NCBI RefSeq assembly: GCF_017968845.1
Contig: NZ_CP072876.1
Location: 682,001 to 746,000 of the forward strand
Source: Microbacterium sp. NIBRBAC000506063
Lineage (GTDB): Bacteria; Actinomycetota; Actinomycetes; Actinomycetales; Microbacteriaceae
Reading direction: 5' to 3'
DNA: 64,000 nt
The notes under the pieces are model-generated. The model made no database searches. It saw only the letters and a list, made by a program, of their open reading frames with translations, and was not told the origin of the DNA. Position 1 is the first letter of the stretch, and every line of letters starts with the position of its first letter. Shown here piece after piece: positions 7,412 through 16,890 of the stretch. The position numbers were made by a program, and so were the translations under genes.

Positions 7412-9668
7412 AAAGAGGCGAGGCGGCGTCCGGTGTCGCCCGACGAACGGGAGTAGAAACCGGCTTCGCGCTGCGGAAGCGGCGCAGCCGCAGGCTGTTG
7501 CCGACGACGAAGACGCTGGAGAAGGCCATCGCGGCCCCGGCGAGCATCGGGTTGAGCAGCCCGAATGCGGCGAGCGGGATCGCCGCGACGTTGTAGATGA
7601 ATGCCCAGAAGAGGTTGCCCTTGATCGTGCCGAGGGTGCGGCGGGCCAGGCGGATCGCGTCGACCGCGCCCCACAGGTCGCCGCGGACGAGCGTCAGGTC
7701 GGAGGCCTGGATGGCGGCATCCGTTCCGGTCCCCATCGCGATGCCGAGATTCGACTGCGCGAGCGCGGCGGCGTCGTTCACGCCGTCGCCGACCATCGCG
7801 ACCGTGCGCCCCTCGGACTGCAGCCGGGCGATCTCGGCGACCTTGCCCTCGGGCAGGACGCCGGCGAGCACGTGGTCGATCCCGACCTCGGCGGCGACGC
7901 GGTGCGCTGCGCGCTCGTTGTCGCCGGTGAGCAGCATGGGGTCATCCCGAGCCCGCGCAGGGCGTCCAGCGCCGGGACGGCGTCGGGCTTCACGCGATCG
8001 GAGACGACGAGCACGGCACGCGCGGCGCCGTCCCACGCGAGGACGATCGCCGTGTGCGCATCCCGCTCGGCGGCTTCGTACGCCGACGCCAGCGAAGCCG
8101 GCATCGCCAGCGACCGGTCCGCCATGAGCGCGGGCCGGCCGGCCAGCACGACCCGCCCCTCGACGATGCCCGAGACGCCGCGGCCGGGGATGTTCTCGAA
8201 CGCCTCCACCGGCGGCAGCGCGCCGAGCTCGGCGCGCGCCGCCCGCACGACGGCCTGCGCGATCGGATGCTCCGAGCCGTCCTCGATCGCGCCGGCGATG
8301 CGCAGCACGTCGTCGCGGTCCGCTCCGGATGCCGGCACGATGTCGGTCAGCGTCATCCGACCCGTGGTGACCGTCCCGGTCTTGTCGAGCACGATCGTGT
8401 CGACGCGGCGGGTGGACTCCAGCACCTCGGGGCCCTTGATGAGGATGCCCAGCTGCGCCCCGCGGCCGGTTCCGACCAGGAGAGCGGTCGGAGTGGCCAG
8501 GCCCAGCGCGCACGGGCAGGCGATGATGAGGACGGCGACGGATGCCGTGAACGCCGCCGCGACGTCGCCCGTCAGCAGGAGCCATGCCGCGAGAGTGACC
8601 GCGGCGATCACGAACACGATCGGCACGAACACCGCGGAGATCCGGTCGGCGAGGCGCTGCACCTCGGCCTTGCCCGACTGCGCCTCCTCGACGAGCCTGG
8701 CCATCTGGGCGAGCTGGGTGTCGGCGCCCACGCGCGTGGCGGTCACGACGAGACGGCCGCCGACGTTGATCGTCGCGCCCGTGACGGCGTCGCCCGGGGT
8801 CACGTCGACCGGGATCGATTCTCCCGTGAGCATCGAGGCGTCGACCGAGGAGTCTCCGGATGCGACGACGCCGTCGGTCGCGATCTTCTCCCCGGCCGCA
8901 CGACGAACTGATCGCCGACGGCGAGGAGCGAGAGCGGGATGCGGGTCTCGACGCCGTCACGGAGCACCGCGGCATGCTTCGCGCCGAGTGCGCCCAGCGC
9001 ACGGAGGGCGTCGCCCGCTCGCCGCTTGGAGCGCTTCTCGAGGTAGCGGCCGGCGAGGATGAACATCGTCACCCCGGCGGCGACCTCGAGGTAGATGTTG
9101 CCGAGGCCGTCGCCGCGCTCGATCGTGAACGAGAAGCCGTGCGTCATGTGTGGATCGCCGGCAGTGCCGAACACGAGCGCGTACAGCGACCAGAGGTAGG
9201 CGGCGGAGACGCCGACGGAGATCAGGGTGTCCATCGTCGCCGCACCGTGGCGGGCGTTGATGACGGCGGCACGGTGGAACGGCCAGGCCGCCAGAGCACG
9301 ACCGGCGTCGCCAGGGCGAAGGAGACCCAGCCCCAGTAAGGGAACTGCAGCGCGGGCACCATCGCGAGCGCGATGACGGGGATCGCGAGCACGGCCGCGA
9401 CGATCAGGCGCCACCGCAGCATCCGGAACTCGGGCTCGTCGTCGTGCCCCTCGGGTGCGGGGAGCGCGGCGGAGTACCCGGTGCGCTCGACCTCCGCGAT
9501 GAGCTCGGCGACCGTGACCCCCGGTGCCGCGGAGACTCTCGCCTTCTCCGTCGCGTAGTTGACGGATGCCTGCACGCCGTCGATGCGATTGAGCTTCTTC
9601 TCGATGCGCGTGGCGCACGCGGCGCAGGTCATCCCGCCGATCTCGAGATCGTAGGCGGTGTCGGTCAT
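7401..9668 (-). CDS. copA: Copper-exporting P1B-type ATPase (several frameshifts)
   Basis: This membrane ATPase exports Cu(I) from the cytoplasm. In order it shows an N-terminal heavy-metal domain ([20 protein letters not shown]), membrane helices, the actuator TGES, the ion-site ACPCALG, the phosphorylation site [13 protein letters not shown] and the hinge [12 protein letters not shown]. Restored length is about 757 residues. Frameshifts lie near 9285, 8895 and 7945. Start ATG 9668 has GGGGAG upstream. It is 22 nt downstream of copZ and shares its CsoR-type promoter. Gene end PLSGR-stop comes from the CGGTCGTTGA repeat. Confidence 0.93.
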
Positions 9669-9690
9669 GTCGGCTCCCCGGATGCCGGCG

Positions 9691-9900
9691 CTAGGCGCGG
9701 GTCGCGGCGTAGCCGGCCTCGTCGACGGCGGCGAGGACGTCGGCATCCGACACGTCGCCGGTCGAGGTGACCACGAGGGTCCCGTCCTTCGCACTGACCT
9801 GGATGTCGTCGACGCCGGAGATCTTCGCGACCTCTTCGCGCACGGCGGACTTGCAGTGCCCGCAGGACATGCCGGTGACGGCGTAAGCGGTGGTGGTCAT
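9691..9900 (-). CDS. copZ: Copper chaperone, heavy-metal-associated domain
   Basis: A 69-residue cytoplasmic copper carrier that delivers Cu(I) to CopA. It has one HMA domain with the metal motif GMSCGHC (about residues 10-16). Ribosome site GGAGG lies 4 nt before ATG 9900. It is the first gene of the copper operon, behind a CsoR-type operator, and is intact. Confidence 0.92.
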   Translation of the reverse strand: MTTTAYAVTGMSCGHCKSAVREEVAKISGVDDIQVSAKDGTLVVTSTGDVSDADVLAAVDEAGYAATRA

Positions 9901-9913
9901 GATGCCTCCTTCT

Positions 9914-9943
9914 CTGATACCCCCAGGGGTATACCGAAGTCAA
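9914..9943 (-). promoter_or_regulatory. copZ promoter with CsoR-type operator in the spacer
   Basis: On the minus strand -35 TTGACT (9943-9938) and a possible -10 TATCAG (9919-9914) flank the palindrome ATACCCC-TG-GGGGTAT (9932-9917). The G/C-block palindrome is the classic CsoR operator. csoR itself is not in the window. Confidence 0.75.
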
Positions 9944-10024
9944 CTGTAGTCGGGCGGCCGCTATTCCCGCAACGCGAACGCGGGCCGTCTGACACCATAG
10001 AGCGGAGAGAAGCGGTTCCCGGGG

Positions 10025-10928
10025 GTGCCGACAGTGCTCAGAGCAGATCTGCGCGAACGACAGCGCGCTCGCGCCCGACGCAAGCGGCGCCGGGTGATCG
10101 GCGCGCTCGCGGGAGCGACGGCCGGCGTCGTCGTCGGCGGCCTGCTCGCCATCTGGGCCCTGCCCACTCTGCCCGACGCGGCGGCCACATCGGATGCCTC
10201 CGCCCTCCCGGCGCACAGTCGCTGCGCATCGCCGGCGACGTCGAGCATCTGCCGGCCGAGACGGTGATCGTACCGATCGACCCGGATGCCGCCCCGCCCT
10301 TCGAGGGTTCCTGACCGCTCTCGGCCCCTCCATCGACGTCTACGACATCGACGATCCGGCCTCGCTCACCGTCGTCGTCAACAAGCAGCGACCGCTCGAC
10401 CCGATCGACTGGGCGCCGAGCGACCTCACGGCGCCCCGCGGCATCCCCAATCCGCACGGGCAGCCGTTGCGCGCCGCGGCCGTCGACGCGCTCGAGGCCC
10501 TGTACGCCGAGGCGCGGGATGCCGGCATCCGTCTCCACATGATCAGCGGCTACCGCAGCCATCGGCTGCAGAGCAGCGTCTTCCGCACGCGTGTCTCGAC
10601 CTACGGAGAGCACGGTGCCGAGCAGCGGTCGGCGCGCCCCGGCCACTCCGAGCATCAGACCGGACTGGCGGTCGACTTCGACGACGGCAGCGGATGCGAG
10701 CTGCGCGAATGCTTCGGCGAGACGAAGGCCGGCCGATGGCTGCGCGAGAACGCCCACCGCTTCGGCTTCATCCTCCGCTACGACCACGACACGGAGGGCA
10801 TGGTCGGCTACCAGTACGAGCCCTGGCACTTCCGCTATGTCGGCGTCGAGATCGCCGCCGACATGCATGAGCACGCGATCGGCACCCTCGAGGAGTACTT
10901 CGGGCTCCCCGAGGCGCCGGACTACTGA
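10025..10928 (+). CDS. M15-family D-alanyl-D-alanine carboxypeptidase (VanY/DacB-like, frameshifted)
   Basis: This zinc peptidase trims the D-Ala from peptidoglycan stem peptides outside the cell. It has a short basic N-terminus, one membrane anchor (about residues 22-46, GALAGATAGVVVGGLLAIWA), and an M15B domain with SGYRSHRLQ, the zinc motif RPGHSEHQTGLAVDF and EPWHFRYVG. Restored length is about 301 residues. Frameshifts lie near 10212 and 10310. Start GTG 10025 sits after a G-rich stretch, and the exact start is uncertain. Confidence 0.87.
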
Positions 10929-10991
10929 ACGGCACGGCGGCTCCGCGCGTTCGACAGCGCGACTCTGTGATCGCGCGTGCTGGCCGCGCCG

Positions 10992-11411
10992 TCAGAGGCG
11001 AGCTTCCTCCGCGCTCGTGCCGTTGGCGGCAGCGTCGAAGCTGCGCCGATGACCCGCGATCTCGTCCTTGTGCACCGCGACCCAGGAAGCCAGCGCCAGC
11101 ACCGGTTCACTGAGCGCGTTGCCGAGCTCGGTGGCCCTGTACTCGACTCGCGGCGGCACTTCGGCGTAGACCGTGCGCTGCACGAGCCCGTCGCGCTCCA
11201 GAGAGCGCAGGCTCAGGGTGAGCATGCGGCGTGAGATTCCAGGGATCGCCGAGAGAATTTCGGTGAATCGCATCGTGCGATCCTCCAGCAGGCCGATGAT
11301 GATGAGGGTCCATTTATCGGCCACGCGATCGAGCACCGAACGGAAGACGACAGGATCATCCTCCGTGCAGATCCACCGCATCCGACCGCGCTCGCTGGGA
11401 AGACTCATCAT
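10992..11411 (-). CDS. HxlR-family transcriptional regulator
   Basis: A MarR-like winged-helix regulator of about 139 residues with the HxlR pattern ADKWTLIIIGLLEDRTMRFT, ILSAIPGISRRMLTLSLRSL and ERDGLVQRTVYAEVPPRVEY. Start ATG 11411 (MMSLPSERG) has GAGGAG upstream; an ATG 12 codons earlier does not. It is divergent from the luciferase-like operon, and the palindromes between them (11453-11495) are its likely operators. A Cys in the N-terminal RWICTEDD could be redox-active, as in some HxlR/HypR sensors; this is inference. Confidence 0.88.
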   Translation of the reverse strand: MMSLPSERGRMRWICTEDDPVVFRSVLDRVADKWTLIIIGLLEDRTMRFTEILSAIPGISRRMLTLSLRSLERDGLVQRTVYAEVPPRVEYRATELGNALSEPVLALASWVAVHKDEIAGHRRSFDAAANGTSAEEARL

Positions 11412-11452
11412 GCATTCTCCTCGGTTACCCGTGTGTGACTCAGTCACGTTGA

Positions 11453-11495
11453 AGTAACTGGTTACTCAATGTTACACCAGTAACTATGAGTTACT
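11453..11495. promoter_or_regulatory. Cluster of AGTAAC/GTTACT palindromes, likely HxlR operator
   Basis: Two palindromes, AGTAAC-TG-GTTACT (11453-11466) and AGTAACT-ATG-AGTTACT (11479-11495), flank a third GTTAC...GTAAC pair. The second one surrounds the start codon of the divergent oxidoreductase gene, so binding there would block both transcription and translation start. Confidence 0.65.
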
Positions 11496-12614
11496 TAAAA
11501 GAATCATCGCACACTCCACCGAGCGAGATCGTGCGGCAGGAGCCTCGCATCACCGACCCTGCGCCGGGGAAGCTTCACTTCGGTATCGGCACGTTCGCGT
11601 TCCAGACCCACCACCCGGACGGGACTGCCGTTCCGGGGCAGCAGGTGCTGCGCGAGGTGGTCGAGGAGGCAGTGACCGCGGAGCGGGTCGGCCTCGATTC
11701 CTTCGGCATCGCCGAGCACTACCGCCCGGCATGATGGACAGCGCAGCCCCGGTTACCCTCGCCGCGATCGCGGGACGCACCTCCACCCTCAAACTCGGTA
11801 CGGCGGTCACCGTGCTCAGCACGCAGGATCCCGTGCGCGTATACAACGAGTTCGCCACCCTCGACGCCGTCTCCGAGGGGCGAGCGCAGCTCATCGTCGG
11901 TCGCGGATCGGCGATCGAGTCGTTCCCTCTGTACGGTTTCGACCTGAACGACTACGAGCAGCTGTTCGAGGAGAAACTCGATCTGCTGATGAGACTGCTG
12001 CGCGACCAGCCCGTCACCTGGTCTGGCCGCTTCCGCCCGCCGCTGGTGGACCAGGTCCTCGAGCCACCCGTGGCGGCAGGGTCGATCCCCGTCTGGGTGG
12101 GCGTCGGCGGCAGCCCCCAGTCCGCGGTCCGTGCTGCACGGTTCGGCCTGCCCCTCATGCTCGGCATCATTGGCGGGACCGTCGAACGGTTCGTTCCCAT
12201 AGTGAACCTGTATCGCCAAGTGCTCGAAGCCCTCGAACAGGAACCGCAGCCCGTCGGGCTCCATGTTCACGGTTTCATAGCCGACAGCGATGAGGAGGCC
12301 GTCGAACGGTTCTGGCCCGTGTGGTCGGAGATGATGAACGCCGAGGCCCCGAAGCGCGGGTGGGCGCCTTTCCGCCGGGATCGATTCGATGCCGAGGTAC
12401 TCGCGGGCTCTCTCGTCGTCGGCTCCCCCGAGACGGTCGCCCGGCGCGTGGCCGCAGCGATGACGGCCGCGGATGCGACACGCTTCGACTTCGTCGCCGC
12501 AGCCAGCCGGATGCCGCATGCCGACAAACGCGAGAACATCGAGCGTTTCGGTCTCGAGGTCGTCCCCGCGTCCGCGAGCTCCTCGCGGAGCCCGTGCGAC
12601 CGGATACGGGGTGA
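11486..12614 (+). CDS. LLM-class flavin-dependent oxidoreductase 1 (frameshifted)
   Basis: A luciferase-like monooxygenase of about 376 residues using FMN or F420. It shows GIAEHYRP in the N-terminal barrel, KLGTAVTVLSTQDPVRVYNE, GRGSAIESFPLYGFDL, and PVWVGVGGSPQSAVRAARFG. Frameshifts lie near 11728 and 12570; after the second, the frame ends RELLAEPVRPDTG-stop at 12614. Without that repair the frame runs into the next gene. The product is closely related to the protein at 13346-14446. First gene of a three-gene operon divergent from the HxlR regulator. Confidence 0.85.
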
Positions 12615-12618
12615 GGCG

Positions 12619-13361
12619 ATGACCGGCACCACAACCCTGGCTCCACTGCCGGAAGGCGAACCGGATACCGCTCGGCTCGACATTCGGAGAGTCGCCGTCA
12701 TCGGCGCCGGTCGTGTCGGCACCGCGGTGGCACGCGTACTCATCGACGCCGGCTACGAGGTCACGCTCTCCTCATCCGGGAATCCGGACACCATCGCGGC
12801 GATCTCGAGCATTGTCGCCCCGGCAGCATTCCGCTGCAGACCGAAGATGCGGTCGCCGACGCCGATCTCATCATCGTGGCCATACCGATGCACCGCCTCA
12901 CGGAGTTGGATCCGGCGCTTTTCACGGGACATATCGTCGTCGACGCGACGAATCATTGGCCTCCTGTCGACGGCGAGCTCGGCTGGCTCCACGATGCGCA
13001 GGAGGGCTCCAGTGCGGCCGTGCAGCGGATGTTCCCTTCGGCGAGAGTCGTCAAGACTATCAATCACGTCGGCTACCACGACCTCGAGCCTGATCGCCGT
13101 CCACGCGCACACCCCGGGCGCCTCGGCCTGGCCGTGGCAGGCGACGACCCCGTCGCCGTGGGCCTGGTCGCGGAGCTCGTCGACCGCATCGGATACGACC
13201 CGGTAAGACTCGACTCACTCGCCGCGGGGAGAGCGCTGCAGCCCGGCGGCCCCGTGTTCGGCGCACGGCTGTCGGCCACCGCGGTCGCGCAGGCGATCGA
13301 TCACGCAGGAAGAGCAGCCGTCGCGGACGGCAGAAGGAAGGAATCGTGGAACTGGGGATAG
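12619..13361 (+). CDS. NADPH-dependent F420 reductase-like protein (frameshifted)
   Basis: A Rossmann-fold protein of the NADP oxidoreductase, coenzyme F420-dependent family: [21 protein letters not shown] near residues 25-45, [25 protein letters not shown] and [14 protein letters not shown]. Restored length about 248 residues. One frameshift near 12820, where a G has been lost in CCCCGG. It starts 4 nt after oxidoreductase 1 and overlaps the next gene by 16 nt, so the three are one operon. It may supply reduced cofactor or reduce NADP; whether it uses F420 is not shown by the sequence. Confidence 0.75.
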
Positions 13362-14446
13362 GCGCATTCGGAGACGCAAGCAGAGACCCTCACACCGGAA
13401 CCCGCATCTCCGAGGCCCAGGCGGTGCGCAACGCGGTGGAGTCGATCGTGCTCGCCGAGCAGGCCGGGCTCGACTGGTTCGGCGTCGGCGAGCACCACAC
13501 CCCGGAGTTCCCCGTCTCCGCTGGTGCCCCGTGCTCGCCGCCGCGGCAGCGCAGACGTCCAGGATCACACTCTCCAGCGCGATGACGGTGCTGAGCACGG
13601 ACGATCCGGTGCGCGTGTACGAGCAGTACGCCACCGTCGATGCCATCTCGAACGGTCGGGTCGAGATGATTCCCGAACGAGGGTCCTCGATCGAGTCGTA
13701 CCCGCTCTTCGGGTACGACCTGAAGGACTACGATCGGCTCTTCACCGAGAAGCTCGACCTCCTGCTGAAGGTCAATCGGTCCGAACACGTAAAGTGGACA
13801 GGCACGACGCGCCCGGCCCTGGACGGGGAGTACGTCCCTCCGCGGGCGGAGCATGGCCCGATCCCGATCTGGCTCGGGGCGGCGGCAACCCACCTCCGTG
13901 GTCCGGGCCGCCCAATTGGGACTTCCGATGGCGACCGGTGTCCTCGGCGGCAGCGCGATCCGCTCAGCTGCGAACGCCGCGCTCTACCGACGCGCCGCCG
14001 AGCAGTTCGGCAACTCACCGCAGCAGACCCTCGTGATGCTCGGGTCGCCCGGATTCCTGATGTCGGACGGGCGGAAGGCACGTGAGGCCTGGTGGCCGCA
14101 CTGGCATCAGTTCATGACCGTGGTTGGAGCGCAGCGTGGTTTCCCACCACCGTCGAGGGAGTCCTACGATCGGGACACTGACCGTCAGGGAGGTCTTCTG
14201 GTCGGTTCGCCCGAGGAAATCGCCGAACGCATCCTGCTCATGCACGAGCACTGGGGTCACGTGCGCCAGTACATCCATATCGACATGGGCGCCGTGCCGC
14301 AGAAAGACCTTCTCCATGCCATCGAACTCTTCGGCACCGAGGTGCGACCCCTCGTGCAGAAGGAGATCGGCAGCACGACAGTCGCGGAAAGGATGGGACG
14401 TTCGCCGCTCGAGCCTGAGATAACTGGCGGAGACGGAGGGATTTGA
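13346..14446 (+). CDS. LLM-class flavin-dependent oxidoreductase 2 (frameshifted)
   Basis: A second luciferase-like oxidoreductase of about 367 residues, similar to the first ([51 protein letters not shown] segment). Start is GTG 13346 ([12 protein letters not shown]) with GAAGGA upstream, inside the end of the previous gene. Frameshifts lie near 13525 and 13890. The last codons run 22 nt into the antisense of tRNA-Ser; the true stop could be earlier if another base is missing. Confidence 0.83.
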
Positions 14447-14516
14447 ACCCTCGGTCCCCGTGAGGGGACTCCACCTTAGCAGGGTGGTGCACTAGGCCTG
14501 ACTATGCGACGTCTCC
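14425..14516 (-). tRNA. tRNA-Ser (GCT)
   Basis: A 92-nt class II tRNA with acceptor GGAGACG/CGTCTCC, anticodon loop CTGCTAA (GCT), a long variable arm (GTCCCCTCACGGGGAC) and T loop GGTTCAAATCC. CCA is encoded. Confidence 0.95.
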
Positions 14517-14615
14517 ATGCGTCCGGCACCATACGGCGCGAACGCGTCCTGCAATCATAACCGCTCCGGCTGAGAGCGACGAACCGGCCGCCTCGAAGCA
14601 GACAGCGAGTCCGGC

Positions 14616-15875
14616 TCAGCCCCGAGCGCTCCCGTTCGAGCAGGTCTTCTGCGCGACCGAGTTCCCGCGGATCGTCTCGGGCAGGGCCACGACATCCGAT
14701 TCCTCCGGGTTCTCGGCGTCGACCGCGTCGGGTTCCTTCTCCTCGCCGCCGGCCTCGGAGGACTCGTCGTCTTTGAGCACGACGCCGTCATTGCCGGTGG
14801 GCTGGTGGGTGATCGCGATCGACTTGTTCTCGGCGAGCGCCGCCCACAGTGCGTCGGCGGCCTCGTAGTTCGGCACGACCTTGCCCGGCTGCGCCCGGGA
14901 GCTGCCGTTGGGGTACTGCACGAAGACGATGTCCTCGAAGGGCACGTCCTTCATCACCAGGGCGATCTGGCCGACGAGGATCGGGTTGGTGAGGCTGCTG
15001 CTGGCCGTGACGTTGTTGAGTCCGGTGCGGGCGAGGTTGAAGAGCGTCGGCGGATCGGTGAGCACGTCCTCGCTCACGAGCTTGCGCACGAGACTCGACA
15101 TGTACTGCTGCTGGTTGCCGATGCGGCCGAGGTCGCTGCCGTCGCCGACGCCGTAGCGGGTGCGCAGGAACTGCAGCGCCTGCTTGCCGCTGACGGTGTG
15201 GGTACCGGCCTCCATGTTCAGTCCTGTGTGCGAGTCCCGGAGACGGTTCTCCACACACACCTCGACGCCGCCGATCGCGTCGGTGATCTCGATGACCCCG
15301 CCGAAGGTGACGGCGGCGGCGAAGTCGACGCTCTGACCGCTGAGCTGACCGATGGTCTGGGCGACGCAGTTGAGCCCGCCGTAGCCCCAGGCGACGTTGA
15401 GCGGCTGGCTGCTCATGGCGGAGTAGGTGCGCCCGTCCTCGTCGGTGCACGAGGGGATCGGCACCATCAGGTCGCGGGGGAAGCTGATCGCGGTGACCTT
15501 GCGCGGCTCGTCCGAGACGTGTACGAGGATGTTGACGTCGTTGAGCGTGCTGTCGTTGAGGCGGCCCTCGCAGCGCTTCCCGAAGAGGTGCGCGTACTCC
15601 TCTTCACAGGTGTCCACGCCGACCAGGAGCAGATTGAAGCCGCCCTCGAAGGCCGCGATGTCCGGCGGGATGTCACGCTGCCCCTCCAGCTCGACGCTGG
15701 AGGCGGTGTAGTCGCTGGTCATGTCGTACAGCACGGCCGCGGCGACGCTCACGCCACTGACGAGCACGACCGCGAGCGCGATCCCCACGATCCGCATGAG
15801 CTGACCGAAGGCTCCCGGCGAGCGCAGCTGGCCGTGGCGCGCAACGGTGCGACGGTCGCGGTTCTTCTCGCTCAC
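14616..15875 (-). CDS. LytR-CpsA-Psr (LCP) family cell-wall polymer ligase
   Basis: LCP proteins attach teichoic acid, arabinogalactan-like or capsular polymers to peptidoglycan at the outer membrane face. This intact protein of about 419 residues has a basic cytoplasmic start, one membrane anchor (IVGIALAVVLVSGVSVAAAV) and an LCP domain with NLLLVGVDTC, DVNILVHVSD, AISFPRDLMVPIP and KQALQFLRTRYGVGDGSDLG RIGNQQQ. The tail is acidic (DDESSEAGGEEKEPDAVDAE). Start GTG 15875 has AAAGG upstream. It lies between two tRNA-Ser genes and could act on the polysaccharide made by the 46-64 kb locus; that link is inference. Confidence 0.92.
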   Translation of the reverse strand: MSEKNRDRRTVARHGQLRSPGAFGQLMRIVGIALAVVLVSGVSVAAAVLYDMTSDYTASSVELEGQRDIPPDIAAFEGGFNLLLVGVDTCEEEYAHLFGKRCEGRLNDSTLNDVNILVHVSDEPRKVTAISFPRDLMVPIPSCTDEDGRTYSAMSSQPLNVAWGYGGLNCVAQTIGQLSGQSVDFAAAVTFGGVIEITDAIGGVEVCVENRLRDSHTGLNMEAGTHTVSGKQALQFLRTRYGVGDGSDLGRIGNQQQYMSSLVRKLVSEDVLTDPPTLFNLARTGLNNVTASSSLTNPILVGQIALVMKDVPFEDIVFVQYPNGSSRAQPGKVVPNYEAADALWAALAENKSIAITHQPTGNDGVVLKDDESSEAGGEEKEPDAVDAENPEESDVVALPETIRGNSVAQKTCSNGSARG

Positions 15876-15891
15876 TCGGTGCCTTTCTGTG

Positions 15892-15976
15892 CGGAGGGTG
15901 TGGGATTCGAACCCACGGGACATTTCTGCCCACTGGTTTTCAAGACCAGATCCTTCGGCCGCTCGGACAACCCTCC
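15892..15976 (-). tRNA. tRNA-Ser (TGA)
   Basis: An 85-nt class II tRNA with acceptor GGAGGGT/ACCCTCC, anticodon loop CTTGAAA (TGA), a variable arm and T loop GGTTCGAATCC. CCA is not encoded. Confidence 0.95.
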
Positions 15977-16080
15977 CGACCGGCGCGTGCCGGTCCGGCG
16001 TCGAGTCTATCCGAGATGGCCCGGCGACCCCTTGCAGCCTCCCCTATTGTGCCGAGTGCTCCTGGGGAGTGGCTGGATGC

Positions 16081-16890
16081 TCAGACTCCGGATGCCACGG
16101 CGACGCTGTCCAGCACCGGCGCCAGCCCGCCCTCGATCATGTCGCCGGTGAGCTCGCCGGCAACGGCTTTGACCTCGTCGGGCGCCTGTCCCATCGCGGC
16201 GGCACGCCCGCCGATCCGCACCGCCCACTCGAACATGCCCACGTCGTTGCGACCGTCGCCGGCGACGAGCACGCGCTCCCCGGCCACCCGAAGTGGGCGC
16301 GCACGCGCTCCATGGCCGTGCCCTTGTCGATGCCCTTGGGGCGATGTCGAGCCAGGCGGTCCAGCCGATGGCGTAGGAGACGTCGTTGAGGCCAGCGGCC
16401 TCGACGAGCCGGTGGAAGTCGTCCTCGTCGTGCCCGGGCGAGATGACCACGACGCGCGAGACCGGTTGGCGCGACAGCGCCGCGAACTCGACGCGCTCAC
16501 CGTGCTCGAGGTTCCACTCGTCCATGGTGTCGGTGTACAAGCGCGTACTGTCGCCGAGCTCGACCATGTAGCGCGCCTCGGGCAGGTGCTCCTCGAGCAG
16601 CCCCAGAACGACGCTCGGGTCGAAGGTCTCGACGTGGTCGCGGACGTAGTCTCCGGCATCCGTCCGCCTCATGATGACCGCACCGTTGGAGCAGACGACG
16701 AACTCCGGCCGGATGCCGAGGCGCTCCACGACCGGCCGCGTGGCGTTCCAGCTGCGGCCCGTGGCGAGCATGACCTCGTGACCGGCGTCGCGCAGGCGCG
16801 CGACGGCCGCATCCGCCCCGGGCTGAAGGTCTCGTCCGGCAGCAGGATCGTTCCGTCGATGTCGAGGCCGATCAGCCACCGACCCGTCAC
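16081..16890 (-). CDS. HAD-superfamily Cof-type phosphatase (frameshifted)
   Basis: A haloacid-dehalogenase phosphatase of about 270 residues, Cof/type IIB. Motif I is [12 protein letters not shown] with the two catalytic Asp, then LATGRS (motif II) and [17 protein letters not shown] (motif IV). Frameshifts lie near 16815 and 16348. GTG 16890 overlaps the serS stop as GTGA, so the two are translationally coupled. The substrate, probably a small phosphorylated metabolite, is unknown. Confidence 0.85.

Noticed and set aside
11731..13206. Oxidoreductase fused to the F420-reductase-like protein
   Set aside because: A frame ending RELLAEPVRPDTG-stop at 12614 is the natural end, and a separate ATG follows 4 nt later.
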